From contig JAEDHZ010000067.1 in NCBI GenBank assembly GCA_016292705.1, forward strand, positions 1 through 7,543: 7,543 nt of DNA. The letters are read 5' to 3'. The position numbers and the translations under genes are program-made. The notes under the pieces are model-generated. The model made no database searches and was not told the DNA's origin. It saw only the letters and a list, made by a program, of their open reading frames with translations. Position 1 is the stretch's first letter. Every line of letters begins with the position of its first letter. This document shows positions 5,931 to 7,543 of the stretch, in pieces. Origin of the DNA: Clostridiaceae bacterium (GTDB lineage: Bacteria > Bacillota > Clostridia > Oscillospirales > Acutalibacteraceae).

Positions 5931-7538
5931 TCAGCCCACAATATAGACCTTTACACCGTGAGGAGCAACGGTTGCCTTGACAGAACCGGAGGAAACAAAG
6001 CTTTCCTCCGTCCAGACATCAAGAACATCGTATTCGTTCTTCTTCGGCAGATTGACAAAGCCGAGGTTTGCAATTTTTCTGAGGTCAACGCAGGTGCTCT
6101 TTTCGCCTCCGAGCTTGTTGAAAACGCAGACGGCAACCCTGGAGTTTTCAAGCGGCTTGACAAGGACATCAAGGAGACCGGCTTTGATTCTTCTGCACTG
6201 AATGCCGAGCTTATCCTGATTGACAGAAATCATTGTTTTGTTTGTGAGAATACGGTAAACCTTACTTTCGGTATCAACCGTTCCGTCCGGCCTGATGAAT
6301 TTTCTGACATCGTTTCCGAGGATGAGCGGAGCGCACATCATGCACCAGAGTGAGAAATGAGCCATGTTTTCATCGTTCGTGAGGTTGCCGTTGCCGACCT
6401 CGAGCATATCCGGGTCGTTCCAGCCACCGATATCGGAATACTTCCACAGCCTGACATTGGCTTCATAAATTGAAAGGACGGAAGCCCAAATCGGCTTGAT
6501 GTCCGGAGTTGTGCGCCAAAGGTTTCCGGCTCTGCGTCCCCATTTCCACGGCTGATTAAATCCCCATTCGCAGATTGAGAAAACAATGGGTTTTTCCTCG
6601 GTGCCGTTTCTTTCTGCATATTGCTTTGTAGCTCTTTTGAGCTCCTCGCCCATGAGTGTATACTGGATTGCGGCGCTGTCCATCTTTGAGCCGACGGGAT
6701 TGCAGAACTCAATCACATTTTCGCCCTCATAAAGCTTAATGTCGCACTGCAGGCGCTTAACACGGTTTGCGGAAAGAGATTTGTTGAAATAAAGGTGGTA
6801 AACATCTTTTCCGTTAACGGTTGCCATAAGGAAGCGTTCCGAGTCTGTTGCCTTGCGATAGGTCAGCGACAAAACTGCATCGCAGTCTTCGTCGCTGCTG
6901 ACTGTTACGGAAAACGAGCCGTTCCTTGAGCAAAGACCTTTTATGTATTCAAAATTATCCTTGTCGCAATCATTTTCACGGACAATTCTTGCACCGCCGC
7001 CGAGCTTGCAGTCACGGGCAGCAAAGCGGACAAAAGCTCCCTTGCCCGGTTTTGAAAGCTCAACAAAAGCAATTGCCGGCGCCTTCTCCGGAATAGGTAC
7101 ATTGTGGCAGAAGTCATACTTGAAATATTCAATCCCCCATTCGGCAAGACTATCCGCATCAACAGCCTCGTTACGCAGGCTTGCCGGGTAGTCCTCGCAA
7201 GTGTGGGTTCCGTTTGAGGAATAAAGACCGAGTTTCAGCCCACGGCTGTTGACATATTCGCTTAGAGCTTTCATGCCTCCGGGGAAAGTTGCCTTGTCGC
7301 ATTGAAGTTTGCCGTTTTCGTCCCTTTCGGAGCTTTGCCAGCAGTCATCAATGTTGACATATTCATATCCTGCCTCAAGCAATCCGCTGTCCTTCATTGC
7401 GTCTGCAATTTCTTTGATGAGATCCTCATTGATTTTTGCAGCGAAAAGGTTCCAGCTTGACCAGCCCATGGGCGGAGTGAGGGCAATGCCGTTGCCATAG
7501 CCACAATCCGTCTTTTCATTGATGCAGATCTTATGCAT
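5931..7538 (-). CDS. GH27 alpha-galactosidase-like glycoside hydrolase with an inserted CBM-like domain (start near window edge)
   Basis: A clan GH-D retaining glycosidase that would release terminal alpha-D-galactose (some GH27 members act on N-acetylgalactosamine or beta-L-arabinopyranose). Counting from ATG 7538, 535 residues are visible. Signatures are LTPPMGWSSWN (20-30), YVNIDDCW (60-67), FKYDFCH (139-145) with nucleophile Asp142, RTTPDI (342-347) with the probable acid/base Asp346, and GGWNDPDML (371-379). A C-terminal beta-sandwich follows from about 440. Residues about 150-300 are an insert with a CBM6/CBM35-like pattern, including LTYRKATDSERFLMATVNG and LYEGENVIEF. No signal peptide is seen, and 18 cysteines suggest a cytosolic enzyme acting on imported oligosaccharides such as the raffinose family. 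The frame stays open to the right edge and only five bases precede this ATG, so the true start may lie outside. Galactosidase activity is inferred from family motifs. Confidence 0.88.
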   Translation of the reverse strand: MHKICINEKTDCGYGNGIALTPPMGWSSWNLFAAKINEDLIKEIADAMKDSGLLEAGYEYVNIDDCWQSSERDENGKLQCDKATFPGGMKALSEYVNSRGLKLGLYSSNGTHTCEDYPASLRNEAVDADSLAEWGIEYFKYDFCHNVPIPEKAPAIAFVELSKPGKGAFVRFAARDCKLGGGARIVRENDCDKDNFEYIKGLCSRNGSFSVTVSSDEDCDAVLSLTYRKATDSERFLMATVNGKDVYHLYFNKSLSANRVKRLQCDIKLYEGENVIEFCNPVGSKMDSAAIQYTLMGEELKRATKQYAERNGTEEKPIVFSICEWGFNQPWKWGRRAGNLWRTTPDIKPIWASVLSIYEANVRLWKYSDIGGWNDPDMLEVGNGNLTNDENMAHFSLWCMMCAPLILGNDVRKFIRPDGTVDTESKVYRILTNKTMISVNQDKLGIQCRRIKAGLLDVLVKPLENSRVAVCVFNKLGGEKSTCVDLRKIANLGFVNLPKKNEYDVLDVWTEESFVSSGSVKATVAPHGVKVYIVG

Positions 7539-7543
7539 AAGCC

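Noticed and set aside
5927..5941. TTG start at 5941 for the flavoprotein
   Set aside because: An AAAGG lies at fair spacing, but the MRRSEREI N-terminus of the family begins exactly at ATG 5926. It remains a minor possibility.

Overview
The window looks like chromosomal DNA from a low-to-mid GC, anaerobic Clostridia-type Firmicute, most likely a gut Oscillospiraceae/Ruminococcaceae relative. The basis is qualitative: an RNase M5-like toprim protein with a DUF4093-like C-terminus, an NAD-dependent DNA ligase, strong AGGAGG-type ribosome binding sites, cysteine-rich cytosolic proteins, and a MetY/CysK sulfide assimilation pair. No mobile element, tRNA, rRNA or CRISPR array is visible, and the gene content is mostly housekeeping.

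Layout, left to right. (1) Bases 1-820, plus strand: the 3' end of an RNase M5-like toprim gene, whose stop codon overlaps the start of ispF (isoprenoid MEP pathway). (2) A bidirectional hairpin terminator at 846-878 separates ispF from the convergent ligA (883-2865, minus strand). LigA is a complete 660-residue ligase that starts at TTG behind a near-perfect Shine-Dalgarno. (3) Bases 2866-3176 are a divergent intergenic region of 311 bases. It holds a weak ligA promoter, an exact-consensus sigma-A promoter (TTGACA, 17 bases, TATAAT) for the sulfur operon, three perfect palindromes around that promoter, and a 28-codon candidate leader ORF inside a potentially switching RNA leader. (4) Bases 3177-5407, plus strand: metY (O-acetylhomoserine sulfhydrylase) and cysK (O-acetylserine sulfhydrylase), 13 bases apart and clearly one operon. 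(5) A hairpin at 5421-5450 closes that operon. (6) Bases 5456-7543, minus strand: a GH27 alpha-galactosidase-like enzyme running to the right edge, followed 4 bases later by a small NimA/pyridoxamine-phosphate-oxidase-like flavoprotein.

MetY and CysK both fix sulfide, one onto O-acetylhomoserine to give homocysteine and the other onto O-acetylserine to give cysteine. A single regulated promoter would therefore set entry of sulfide into both amino acids. The most interesting material is the regulatory region upstream of metY: twin CTATAG(C/G)AAA sites 74 bases apart, one overlapping the predicted transcription start, plus a small ORF with competing hairpins and no recognisable SAM or T-box riboswitch. 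The second point is the alpha-galactosidase, whose catalytic barrel appears to be interrupted by a carbohydrate-binding-module-like insert of about 150 residues between the nucleophile and the acid/base.
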